A stretch of DNA of 64,000 nt from Enoplolaimus lenunculus. Its lineage: Eukaryota > Nematoda > Enoplea > Enoplida > Thoracostomopsidae. Each line of letters opens with the position of its first letter. Within the stretch, counting starts at the first letter, position 1. The stretch is from assembly GCA_030248215.1 (NCBI GenBank), contig JASANG010002001.1:1-64000 (forward strand), read 5' to 3'. The notes beneath the pieces were generated by a model, which saw only the letters and a list, made by a program, of their open reading frames with translations, did no database searches and was not told the DNA's origin. Shown here in pieces: positions 10,781-25,400 of this stretch. The position numbers and the translations under genes are program-made.

Positions 10781-11192
10781 ACTTTTAGCGACGAATAATT
10801 TTGTATCTTACGGCAAAGTTTACTAACCAAAAGCAAAACGATCAATGAAATCAAATTTCATAAATTCAACACAAATTTGGATAATAAAAATATCACTAAT
10901 ACACACTACAAAACACTAAAACATAAAAGACTAGCATGAATATTATGAATACACATTACAGTTAGGTTAATATTCTGATCTATACCAACACTAAATTAAT
11001 TCCAAACCTACGTGTACAAGCCAAATCCGCTAATTTTATCCTGCCACTAAAACAGGAAGCAATATTTACCTTTGAATAGCTGGGCTATAGCCAAACACGT
11101 TCGTCAATAAAACTTTTGAATACGCTTATGCAGTTATATTAACACTTGCATATAATTAACAAAAAAGCATCCTTCTGGTCTGAAACATATTT

Positions 11193-14504
<3,312 letters not shown>

Positions 14505-17094
14505 ATTTGAGTTTTTAAATATAAGACAAGGTATTAACTAATATAAGACAGACCGGAAAAGAGCGTTACCCTAAAATTACCATATCGTGTTATTCAGATT
14601 TTATACACATAAACGTTGTATTTATACACATGCCCCAAATTCAATACGAATACAGCAATTCAAAAATTACTCAATACACGTACGTACTTAAAAAGGTAAG
14701 CTTTTGCCTTGGCTTTATTATTTAATGTTCTTTCCACATAAAGTTTTCGTCTCATCTACTATCACGAGAATGTTTAGATACAAAAGCGAAAAATAGGACA
14801 TTCTTGAAAATTCACTTCGGTACGTATATACTTATAATTTGAATAAAGAGGACATTAGTAACGTATATTCTAAGAAAAAGCTAAGAATTACAATTTAATA
14901 AGATTTATCGGTTTCACGCATTGCTCTTGAATTAGTAGTAGGGCGGCCCAAAGAACTGTCAGTCTAATTATTACAACATTTAAACACGGAACTTATGTTC
15001 ATTTCCTATATAACACACTTGATCCCTGATCAGGATAGTGACGGTTTCTGAATTGCAAACGTGGCTGTGATATCGGGATGCATGTATAGAGGCAAAAGAA
15101 ACCTCATGATGATGATGCCTATTGGTAAAACGCTGATGCATATGTAGTGCCGTCTCACAGTTATGCACAAGGCATATTAACTTAAAAACTCATGCAGTTG
15201 ATTATGAGTCGTGGAGGCTCAATGGTTGCGCGCTGTACTGAGAGTGTTGTCGGCCATTGGTCACGGGATCGAAACCTCGTAAGAACGCCGCTCATTTCCA
15301 GCTGCAGGCACTGAGAACTAAAAACCGTCGTAGGTCCGCTAGCTTATCCAGTTCATGACAGAAATCGTAACAAAAAGTTGTATCCCAGTCTTGTTAAAAA
15401 TACTGTATTAAACCCTTTCAGTTATCGTGTTCTCAACACTAGGAATTTGGAACGCTTCACCTGCAGACGTAGTTTGTTCAAATCCCTTAAATAAGTTTAG
15501 GTTCAAGCCACGTAATTGTTATTCGATTATACGTGAATTTTCAAAAGGTCCAGTCAAACAGCATAAAAAATATCTACCTACTTTGTATTATTTTATGGCT
15601 GTTCTTTCAACTGTGTTGCATACTGTAACTCTCGCGTATTGATGTGTTTACCATCATGTATTAAATGTAAACAAAACAAAATAAGTATACACCGGCATCG
15701 TAACACGTACCCAAACACTTTTGTCGTGAAACTACGGCTAACACTATAAATTTTGGCATTGCAATTATGTCACAATGCATATGAGTAGATATACGATATA
15801 CAGAAATTAAGGTAACCAGTTTGATTTAGTTTCTTACAAAAAATAAATACTTCACGTCTGTATCACTAGCTAACTATTTTTCCTGTAGAACGGTTTAGTC
15901 GCTCGTCGCGATAACAACAAATCCTAAAATTTGCGCAGGTGAAACAAATTTCAGTGTCATGAGTAAAGAAAGTTGAATAACTTCAAAAATGTTTAACAGT
16001 GGCAACGTTTGACACACAATTTGCTCTTTATAAATATCATGAATAGAATCGGCAGTTTGGTTACGCTGGTGCACGAAATTGGAAAATGCATAACTGTTTT
16101 GTTACGTGTATATTGCTTATAAAATTAAGGCAGACCGAGATGGAAAGAATCACTAATATGATGTATCCAATCAATGTGTAAAGAAAAACTTAATGGCTTC
16201 AAAGTTTTCAGTTTTGTTTATGTATACAGGGCACAGGCTCAACCGGACGAAAGAAGCGTTTCTGGCACGCACGCAAGAGTTCGCTCATATTGATTTCGTT
16301 TTTGCATCATTTTAATTATTGAACTATTTAGGTTTTGTGGTTTTAGAATTTCTAACTTAAAGAGCTATGGTTTGAACTTTTTTAAGTGAATGTGTTTTGT
16401 ATAGTTCGCTTCACAGGCAAAATTTAACTTTTTGTATTTAATACTGTTCTATGCATAGTGTTTCAAATAGAAAAACTTTCTGAATACATCATAAAACTTA
16501 AGGCAATTGTACCACGTCTTATTTAAACAATGGGTCAGTATTCTTAAACAGCCTAATCATTCCCTGCATACATTAAAATCTATTCTGCCTTTCACTTTCC
16601 TATTTGAGCAATTCAACAAGCAGCTCCGAATAGATTGATAAGCTAATTTATAAAACAAAACCTCTTTTTAAACAGTATAATAATTTTCAAACTTGGATTT
16701 GTATACTAAAATTTCTACCCGAGACATTAACTGCTTCTTAAACACGGCTTCCAGGTCGTCTTAATAAATTTGGTAAATGCAGGCATACAACAGGTATACA
16801 ACTAGCAGTAAAATAAAAACAACCCTGTACAATAATCGATGCGAAAAAGCGGTTTTAAAAGCGCAATACAAACATAACAACAGCAGTTTGAAACTTTAAA
16901 TAAAGCTACAGGGGCAAAAATAGCAGTGTGCAGAATGAATTGTACGGAGCTCATCGAACACTTTGTGTTCCAGGAGGAGCGCATATGCAATATGTTTATC
17001 GCATTTAAAAACTCAAATAAAATGTACCTACCGATTAATTGATAACTGCATTGCGCTTCATAGCCTTGTGAAAAAACTGTACTTTACCACAGGG
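14505..17094. other. Intergenic DNA upstream of TPI
   Basis: AT-rich sequence without convincing exons. A tRNA-like segment lies at 15206-15290 (listed separately). The TPI promoter should lie just above 14504, but no TATA box or other element stands out. Confidence 0.5.
15206..15290 (+). ncRNA. tRNA-like sequence, possible SINE head
   Basis: Contains a polymerase III A-box-like stretch (GGCTCAATGGTTGCGCGC) and, about 45 bases on, a B-box-like GGGATCGAAACC. A clean cloverleaf cannot be drawn by eye, so it is more likely a tRNA-derived SINE head or a tRNA relic than a working tRNA. Confidence 0.35.
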
Positions 17095-17595
17095 CCGGAT
17101 TGTGGTGGGACGCAGAGGACGAAGTGGGTAATTATTTTTTACCTGACCCGCGTTTTACCTACGCAAATAAGAATTTTATACCCTCGGATATAACCGCGCA
17201 AATCAAACATCTACCCACGGCACACCTTTTACCCGCGCCATGATGTCACACCAGTATTTTAAAGATCGCTGGAGATTCGCGCTGGAGTTTTGCGATATAG
17301 AAATTTTACTAGAAGCAACTAAATTTCAAACCCAGTTTTGAAGCACGGGCCGCACCTGACCAGAAATAAAACAGACAATACCGTAGGTTTTCCACCTTTA
17401 AACTTAAAAGATTACCGCGGGTAAAAACTGTGAGTTTTTTACCCGCGCAATAAAAATCCAGAACCCGCGGGTGTACCCGCGCCTGAAGTTTTTTACCCGA
17501 CCCGCGTTTACCCGCGGGTAAGCGCAGGTACCCGCGGATACTCGCGGGTAAGCGCAGGTACCCGCGGATACTCGCGGGTAATGTCCCGCTCTGGT
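17095..17595. mobile_element. F6 repeat (TACCCGCGGGTA type)
   Basis: A segment dense in the palindrome ACCCGCGGGT, including three tandem near-copies of a GTAAGCGCAGGTACCCGCGG-type unit at 17517-17580. Related copies are at 39693-40100 and 60335-60685. Strikingly GC-rich words in AT-rich DNA; non-coding. Confidence 0.7.
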
Positions 17596-19703
17596 GTAAG
17601 GATTGGGACTCATATGACTATCAGGCCGTTTTACCATCATTATTTTATACACCAGAGGTTTAATGACACATTTTAATGAAATAAATTGTATCAGAAGACG
17701 AAGCAAAATTTACTTTCCTTTGACTTTTTCAGATTTGCGCTACTCTTGCATATAACCGGTATAATCAAAGCAATCAGTACTTCCCAAAAATCCCATAGCA
17801 GTTTTGATGGCTTTGCTCTTTGAAACGTATTGTCGGTTTACGATTGGTGTAAGGCCCAGGCACATATGGGCTAACCTTTTGGTCACCCCTTTAATCCTAC
17901 GCTGGTTTGTCATCTATTCAGCATCAAATTGTCAGATTGTTTAAGTATCTGATACACGAACATTTATATTTTGGCATAGCACAGATTTGTTCCGTATAAC
18001 CTATGGTGCAGATGAACGTTTGACTAAGCACCATACCCCAACAGCTTACGACTGCCAGTGTCGGTTGGCAAATACTTGAATCCAAATAAAGCTGAAAGTA
18101 TATGGTTACGGAATTGTAGTACAATTAAACACGCTTTTTCTTCGATCTGTAATTATTACATTTGGTGAACTAATATAGAAATCAATATAGATTTGCGCAA
18201 AATGTTAAAACCTGTTGTAGGCATTGGTACAAAGATGCCTTGTTCCCGTTCAGATATTTTACCGATAAATCCCGATGAATCATTTGTTTTGCAGCATTGC
18301 ATACAAGACTGCAACTTGCAAAACTGGAAATCTACCATGGTCGCTGATATAGTCTGCGTCAAAGCTGCAAAATTTAAAATTCCACGTTACCCCATAAATG
18401 CTTAAATTGCACGCGACATAATTTCAAAATTTTGGGACAGTAGGATAAGTTGGGAGAGAGGGATCAGTTGGGATAATATTGGCACAGTCAAGACAATGGG
18501 AACATTCGTGACAGTTAGGACAATAAAGGACCGACAGTTGGAAGAGCGATGACATTTGGTCTTTGTACAACCGGCATGGAAACAACCGACTGTCGGGTCC
18601 TTACATATATCCGAAATAAAATCTACCATAGGCATTCAGTTTGTACCTTAAACGGATAGTCGAATACGACTTAACTCTTTAAACTAATTTTATAGATTTA
18701 TAGTGAAATTTTAGCACAAAAAACTGTTCGCGTCTAATAATATTTTGCATTTTCAGTAAATAAGAAATTCTGGCATTCTTCAGTTTCGGTTTGGTCAAAA
18801 AATTGTATGCAGCCTGTAATTTGCCCATGAACAGAAAATTTATTTAAAATAAACGAAGCTAATAGTAACATTCGAGGTATATACATATTTTACCGGACAG
18901 TACCTAATTGTTAGTTGTTAGGATTAAAACATATATACATGCATTTTTGCATTTTATATTCATGCCGATACCTAAAAACGTTTAAGAAAACGAACCAAAC
19001 ACAGTAGTTACTAATCCGTTCGGAATATTATTGTTTCCGCCGGCGGATGTTCGATTTTCGGAATGCTACGCAAACCGTTCGGCGGCTCATGGACCCTATA
19101 CTCAAATTCAACGATCTGACTATTCCGTGGGCGGAGTTGTTGTATAGGAATATTTTAAAAGTAGCGCCGGAACATTTGGGGGCAAAAATTACACGTTTAG
19201 TGAAAAATAATTCATATTTGAACAAATTTTTCAGAAAAATTAATATTTTACTATCTTAAATCTTAATGTCTACTAATCGCTTTTGCGTTTATAAACAGTA
19301 TCTTTCGGGGGCTGATATTTCTTTGGACTTTTCAAAGAGTACCTCTTGCTGTGATTTGGTTACGGACTGTTACTTATTGTAATTCGCCCTCCGCCGCCCT
19401 TCGTAACTGGTATATATCCGATGTTGCAACTATCCGTTGAATTAAACGTGTATCTGTCTCGTGCCAAAAGCTTGAGCGATCTCGCAGGCTGAGCGTAAGC
19501 ATACCATCTGTGGCAAACGCGTTTCAAACACGATTCTGGATCTGTTTGCAGACGGCTGCAGCATGAAGTTCGTTTTGTGCCTTTTGTGTAAACGCCAAAA
19601 AATGACAAACGCAAATATTTTTGCCTTTCAAGTTTCAGCCTGGCGAACTGACGAGTGCTAAGGCCAAATTCACTGGCGCAACTACAACCTCCTCTTCGTT
19701 TAA
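17596..19703. other. Intergenic DNA, mostly unassigned
   Basis: No exon chain can be supported. Overlapping short ORFs on both strands at about 18160-18400 cancel each other as evidence. 18420-18560 has a loose repetition of TTGGGACAGT-like words. A possible retroelement relic is at 19047-19256. Confidence 0.45.
19047..19256 (+). mobile_element. Possible Ty3/Gypsy reverse transcriptase relic
   Basis: A short stretch encodes FRNATQTVRRLMDPIL, which resembles the F-x-N-A-x-x-T-x-x-R-x-M-D-x-x-L motif of Ty3/Gypsy-type reverse transcriptases. Nothing else of an LTR element is recognisable around it. If the assignment is right it is an old, broken fragment. Confidence 0.3.
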
Positions 19704-19858
19704 GGACCCATGTTGTTACTATAAGTGGCGTCCAGGTTGCTGGTGGATTTATAAAAGAGTAGGTTTAGAATCTAGATTACATTATTTTGGCTTAGGCTTA
19801 GGCTTAGGCTTAGGAATACGCTTAATTCACTGTTACGCCCGTTAAAATAACATTGGCC
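19704..19858 (+). mobile_element. F1b element
   Basis: Subtype with left part GGACCCATGTTGTTACTATA, the motif GTGGCGTCCAGGTTGCTGGT, TTTAGAATCTAGATTACA, then four TTAGGC units and a right end ACGCCCGTTAAAATAACATT. Other copies are at 37421-37566, 46300-46692 and 48878-49460. Confidence 0.82.
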
Positions 19859-20150
19859 ATACTAAGTAACGTGGTCAAGGTAGTTCGTAGCCACGTGAGT
19901 TCTGACAAATTTGCGCCTTATGCTCGAGTACATCCATTATTTTGCTGGCAGTGATTTGAGTCCAAAACCGGGTCACGGGTACAACGCGTCTCGAGTCCGA
20001 GGGTTCTCGGGTTAGACTGATCACTGGTCATCTGTAGTGACCGGCTTCCAACTCTGTTTTGGTCGCCACCAATATGGCTCCATTTTTGGATTACCAGCTG
20101 CGTTCCTGAATGAAACTGTTGCTAGTCCTATCTCACAGTCAGTTGCTTCA

Positions 20151-20338
20151 GGACCATGCATAGATCAACGATGGACCCTTTTTGCACAGGAGTGCAACAG
20201 AGTTTTAGTTTAAGCTGTCGGTCGTTTTTGGTTAGGCTTAGGTTCAGACTTAGGCTTAGTTATAAGCGTATCTTTACACTTAGGCTTAGGTTTAGACTTA
20301 GGAATTTGCTTTACGGCCCAGTGTTGTTTACATTGGCC
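20151..20338 (+). mobile_element. F1 element, diverged
   Basis: Termini GGACCATGCATAGATCA and TTGTTTACATTGGCC. The interior has two TTAGGC-like blocks and a diverged left segment. Confidence 0.7.
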
Positions 20339-20743
20339 CGCTTCGAATATCGTAGCCACGGCAGTAGCTGATCGTCGACGCAGATGTTTGCAAAAAGATG
20401 CACATAACTGTTGTTGTGAATCGCATACTTAGCACTGCAAAACGAACTCGCATCAGTGCAAGCTCAACTTTGTAGAGTATATAAAAATCAGTTTGCAGTG
20501 ATCAAATAGGTATATAGCTTCAAGTCTGTCTATAGTTTTGTATTAACCATGAGAAGTGTACAAATATTAAATTATATGCATTGTATGTGTATTGAAATAA
20601 AAATTTTATATCCTTAGGGTCTTAATTAATGCAACCTTAAATATTCAGCGAACATTTTGACCAATCCAGAATGTTACATGCGAAATCCAGCGCGTTTCAC
20701 TGTCGCACGTTATATTCATAGGTATTTTTGGTAAAAAGCATTC

Positions 20744-20971
20744 GGTCCATGTAAAGATCAAAAGCGGATCGTTTTTCTGTCGGACTAGAAAAGTGTAAGC
20801 TTAAGTTTCAGACTGAATTTTTTACTTAGCTTAGGCTTTCGCTTAGGATTAGGGATATGATTATTCTTACGTTTAGGCTTAGGCTTACGCTTAGGCTTAG
20901 GAATATGCTCATTCTTACGTTTAGGCTTAGGCATACGATTTTACTGTTTCGTCCCTGTTTTTACATTGGCC
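20744..20971 (+). mobile_element. F1 element
   Basis: GGTCCATGTAAAGATCAAAA to TTTTTACATTGGCC, with three hexamer blocks separated by the ATATGCTCATTCTTACG spacer. The flanks AAGCATTC and AAACATTG match at 6 of 8 bases, consistent with a decayed 8-bp target duplication. Confidence 0.85.
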
Positions 20972-21077
20972 AAACATTGCTATTTTTTTACTTGGTTGCT
21001 TGCAATGTTCATACAATTGAACCTAAAACATGGTTAGCTTTATGAACCACAGTTAATAGATACGACATGTTGCCTGG

Positions 21078-21503
21078 TTATTTATAACCAGGTTGTAACT
21101 GGGTATCCGTTTTCGTTTCCAGTAAAAACCGTTATAAGTTTTCGTTTTCTTTTCGTTATAAAATTACCGGAAATTTCGTTATTTTTACGTTTAAAATTTA
21201 GTTATAACTCACGCATATATCTCATAATTCTTCACTACAGAAATGCTGCAATTGTTCGAAATAAAATGAAAATTACGAAACGTATTCAATTTCTTAAAAA
21301 TTTCTGCACATACACTATCTTGTTGTGTAAAATTTTAGCAAGCCCTGTGAATATTTGCACGTTTCAATTGTGTTCGCAGAAAAATGAAACGTCTTTGAAA
21401 TTTTTATACTTCAATATCCGTTTTCCGTTTCGGTTATTTCTAACACTATCTGTTTCATTTTTAGATATTTTTACCATATATCTGATTACACCCAGGTTAT
21501 AAC
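21078..21503. mobile_element. F7 element (GTAACCGGATATCCG type), diverged
   Basis: Ends around AACCAGGTTGTAACTGGGTA and CACCCAGGTTATAAC, with inner GTTTTCGTTTCC and CCGTTTTCCGTTTCGG blocks facing each other. Same family as 48735-49712 and 55158-55510. Confidence 0.6.
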
Positions 21504-22476
21504 ACAGGTGACTGCAGGGCTCTTAGTGGTAAGAAAATTGGCTAAGTTTGACAGTTGAAGCATCATTATTTTTCCTGCTTTTCGACGTTATACATTTTTA
21601 GCCCCATACAACGTTTGAAATCCATCAATATCTCGCGGTGACGGCACACCTGAGTTTAAATGCTGTCTTTTAATAAAACGATTTTTCCGCTTATTAAATT
21701 TTGATTTTCAGGTTCGGTTATAAATCTTACCGGTCATACATCAGCATTTTTAGTAGCACATGCATTATTACTACATTAATATATTAAGTTATTGGAATTT
21801 TTTGCACATTCTTTATATAATATCACTGAATCAAGAATTTATAACGATGGTTCGTGAACAATTTGTAGCAAAAAAGAAACTTATTTTAGATTAATTTGAC
21901 GTTAAAGGCTGCATTGATGGCAAACTACGCATGGACAAATGAGAAACAGTTTTATGTTTAATTCCTATTCCGCATGGATTTATACATTTTCGACTACATT
22001 GAATTGAACACGCGACATTACAATGGGCGATAACCGATAATTTTTCTTGCAGAAATTTTTTGCTATAAAATGATAAGGTGTACCTACCAGGAGGGGTTGT
22101 TTAACTACTCCTACGGTACAATTTTTTCGCAGTATCCAGTAAAAATTACGTTTCGTAATATTGGTCAGCCCGCATCCTGGTCCGAAATTTTTGGATCCGC
22201 CGCTGATTGTAAAATATTTCATTTGCGGGGATTGCTCTCTATTGCAAAATACGACAAAAGGTAAAATTTGTGAATTGTAAGTTGAATCAACAAATAATGT
22301 TAAACAATCAACGCATTTTTTGGTACGTTTAAGTTTCAGGCATACCTAATATTATAATACAAGCATTTCAGTTCAAATAAAAATTAAAAAGTCATTTTTC
22401 AGTATATATTTTGGTCTTAAACTACCAAAACGAACCATCACAATATCATTTAGCTGCCTATGATCTGTACCAGTCA
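21504..22476. other. Upstream region of the channel gene
   Basis: No exon was found between the F7 element and the channel's first coding exon. A short open stretch at 22070-22261 ends in a repeat-derived GGATCCGCCGCTG phrase and is not supported. The promoter is expected here or further upstream; no motif is obvious. Confidence 0.4.
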
Positions 22477-25400
22477 ATGACATCACGTCATACGGAACAA
22501 ATTGTGACGACAATTTTGGTTATCTGTTGCTTTTGGCTTGAGTTCAATCATTGGACAGTTCTCGCTCAAGTGCCACCAGTCAAGTAAGTGTCGTTATTTT
22601 TGATTAAACATTTGACTCATTTCTATCCTTTAATTTCTCACGATGAATGTAGCGGACCATTTTTCAACAATTACCGGTTCAACGTAGGTTTTATACTGTT
22701 ACGCATAAGCAAGTTACAGCTTTTTGAATTTCGTTGACTTTGCGGTGGTTTAATTTTACTAGATTAATATTCTCTTTGAACATTTTACATTACGATATAT
22801 CATATCGCTTTGAATTTCGTGGTCCATGTAAAGATCAGGGGCGAAACCTTTTTCTATGAGACTACAATATAGTACGCTTAAGCTTTAGACTAATTGTTTT
22901 TGCTTGGCTTAGGCATAGGCTTAGGCTTAAGCTTAGGAATATGCTCATTCTTACGCTTAGACTTAGGCGTAGGCTTAAGCTTACACTTGAGAATATGGTT
23001 ATAATACTGTTCCGCCCCACTATTCTTTACATTGGCCCATTTTATTAATGTTTATGGTAGCGTTTGATAATAAAGCGCTGAGAAATTGTATTTTATTATT
23101 AAGTCGACTATCTTTTTGATTATAAGGTACAGGATCAATAAAAATATAGTGTAAACCCACATATAACGGTTGACTGATAATTCGAGAGAATTCAAGACGT
23201 GAAATGGTTTTCAGCTGTTGATGGTGGCAGTAATGTTAGCTTATTATGCATCGACAATAATTTGCTAACACCATGTTACAATTTATATAGTCATCGACTT
23301 TAAGTATTTACTTAACTTAAGTACGCTTTTAAAAACAACAAAATGGTTAAGTGATTACTTATCACACACTTAAGTATCAGTGATACTTAGGTAGAGTTTC
23401 CGAAACCCAGCCATTATCGATTTGCATTCGGATGTTAAGTAAAATTGCTTAAGCATTTTCGCTGGTCAGTAAAGTGACTATATTGTGTTCAGCTTAAACT
23501 TTTGAGGTTCTCAACATATAGAGCACGCAAGATAGAAAACAAGGTTCGATATTAATCTTTCTCTGTGGGGGTTAATTAGAGAAATATAATGTCTTGCACA
23601 ATTCACAATACTCAATTATGATAACTAAAGCTAATCATCAAAATAGCTGCTATCGTGAATAGCTATGAAATTGCGTTATATATATTGAAGCTAAAAATAA
23701 TTTAAATATTAAATTATTCTGAAACAGTATTCTAGGCGTGCTAATTTGTTGTTCAGATAGAGATGACGTATAATGTTCCGTAGGCGACCAGATAGCGAAT
23801 GTGATCATCAAATCTTAGCTGCATCAAATATATGAATTTCAAAGATTAATGATTCGTGTCAAAGATTACAGCATAATTTTTGGGTTTCAAAACCGCGTTT
23901 AAGTTGATGCTAATGGAACTTTTAGTTCAATACCGTTTTATTATAGAGTTTCTCCATTTACAAAAATGTGTTGAAAGATGTTGTTTAAAACGCGAAAACC
24001 CTTTCTAATTATGTTTTATTTTTTTGACAAAATGTCTAATCTCATTGCATTGAACGTGTACAATTTTTGAGACGGCCTGCAGGCCATCTCTATTAAAAGT
24101 AGTTGATGTTTCAGGGTGTAAATTTTGCCAAACTGGCTAAATGCAAAAAATGATAATTACAATTTATTTTATGAAATTTTGGTATTTTAGGCTAAATGAC
24201 TGTTGTAAAAATTTTGCTGTCAACAATACGGAAAACAACTGAATTTTTTTCTGTGGTTGGTTCATAAATAACCTACTAAACCCGATTTGCCTTCCCCCTG
24301 ATTTTGAAACCTAGTTTTGATCATTTAATGTTTAAAATTTGCATAATTATACACGCAGAATCAATGATATATATTATGTACAACATATTGTATTTAGTAC
24401 TGTTAGAAACATTGGTATTCAAATGTTTGCATTATGACCCAATGGCCAAGCGGATAAGGTGCAGGACTTTGTATCCCGAGTTTGTGGGGTCGATTTCACC
24501 AGTATTGGTCGAATGTTAAGGAGTTGGTGATAGGCAGGGCGTAAACCGATAATAAAAATAACCAAATCACTGGTGACACGGTGCTTTTTACACATTTTGG
24601 AATACGGGCCCATTGTTAAGTTAGACTTAAATTTCAAGCCTAGTCTTTGATCTGTGTACCAATTCTGTCTTGACTCCCTAAACCTTAAAATTGAGAAATG
24701 TTTCAAATATTAACTGTACAGATGCAGTTGTTTTGATACCATTCTTTGAAACTGATACAAGTATATTTTGCATACTTTCCAATATATAAGAAGTTAGCTG
24801 TTTTTTGCCCCGTCGTTCAATTTAAACTGAAAAGCACACTAATGAACGCAAAATGTTCACTCTGCCCACAACTCTACGCAGTGCCAACTTAGTATAGTTT
24901 TGAACTTTGCCTGCCTGACAACAACGGCTAAAATTTTAACTTAATCTTGTGAAAAGTTTAAAATTTAAAGCCGTCGGCGTAGACACACTTTTGTATATGC
25001 TAAACTCCGTCACCATCGCTATTGTGTCTCGTACCGTGGAAATATTCCGCTGTTTACTTGGGTCAGTTTCGGAAATGGCCAATTTTTTTGACTTAAATGG
25101 TTTCGTACTGTATCTTATAGCCATATTTTCAAATGTGTGTAGCATCTACACATAGATTCATCAGTACGTATAGGTTCACGAGTATAAGCGAACATTGCTC
25201 AACAAACAAACAAATTTTGACAACAGAAAATATGAAATTCCAAATAGCTAAAGGATTAAGTACATAATACAAAAAGTATACTTGAGTTTGAAATTGATAA
25301 AAGTCATAGTACAAAAAGTATACTTGAGTTTGAAATTGATAAAAGTCATAGTACAAAAAGTATACTTGAGTTTGAAATTGATAACTTTATTTTTATTCAA

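Noticed and set aside
18156-18405. Overlapping 68- and 70-codon ORFs on opposite strands
   Set aside because: No splice sites, homology or codon bias favours either strand.
19360-19614. An 84-codon minus-strand ORF
   Set aside because: No family resemblance and no neighbouring exons.
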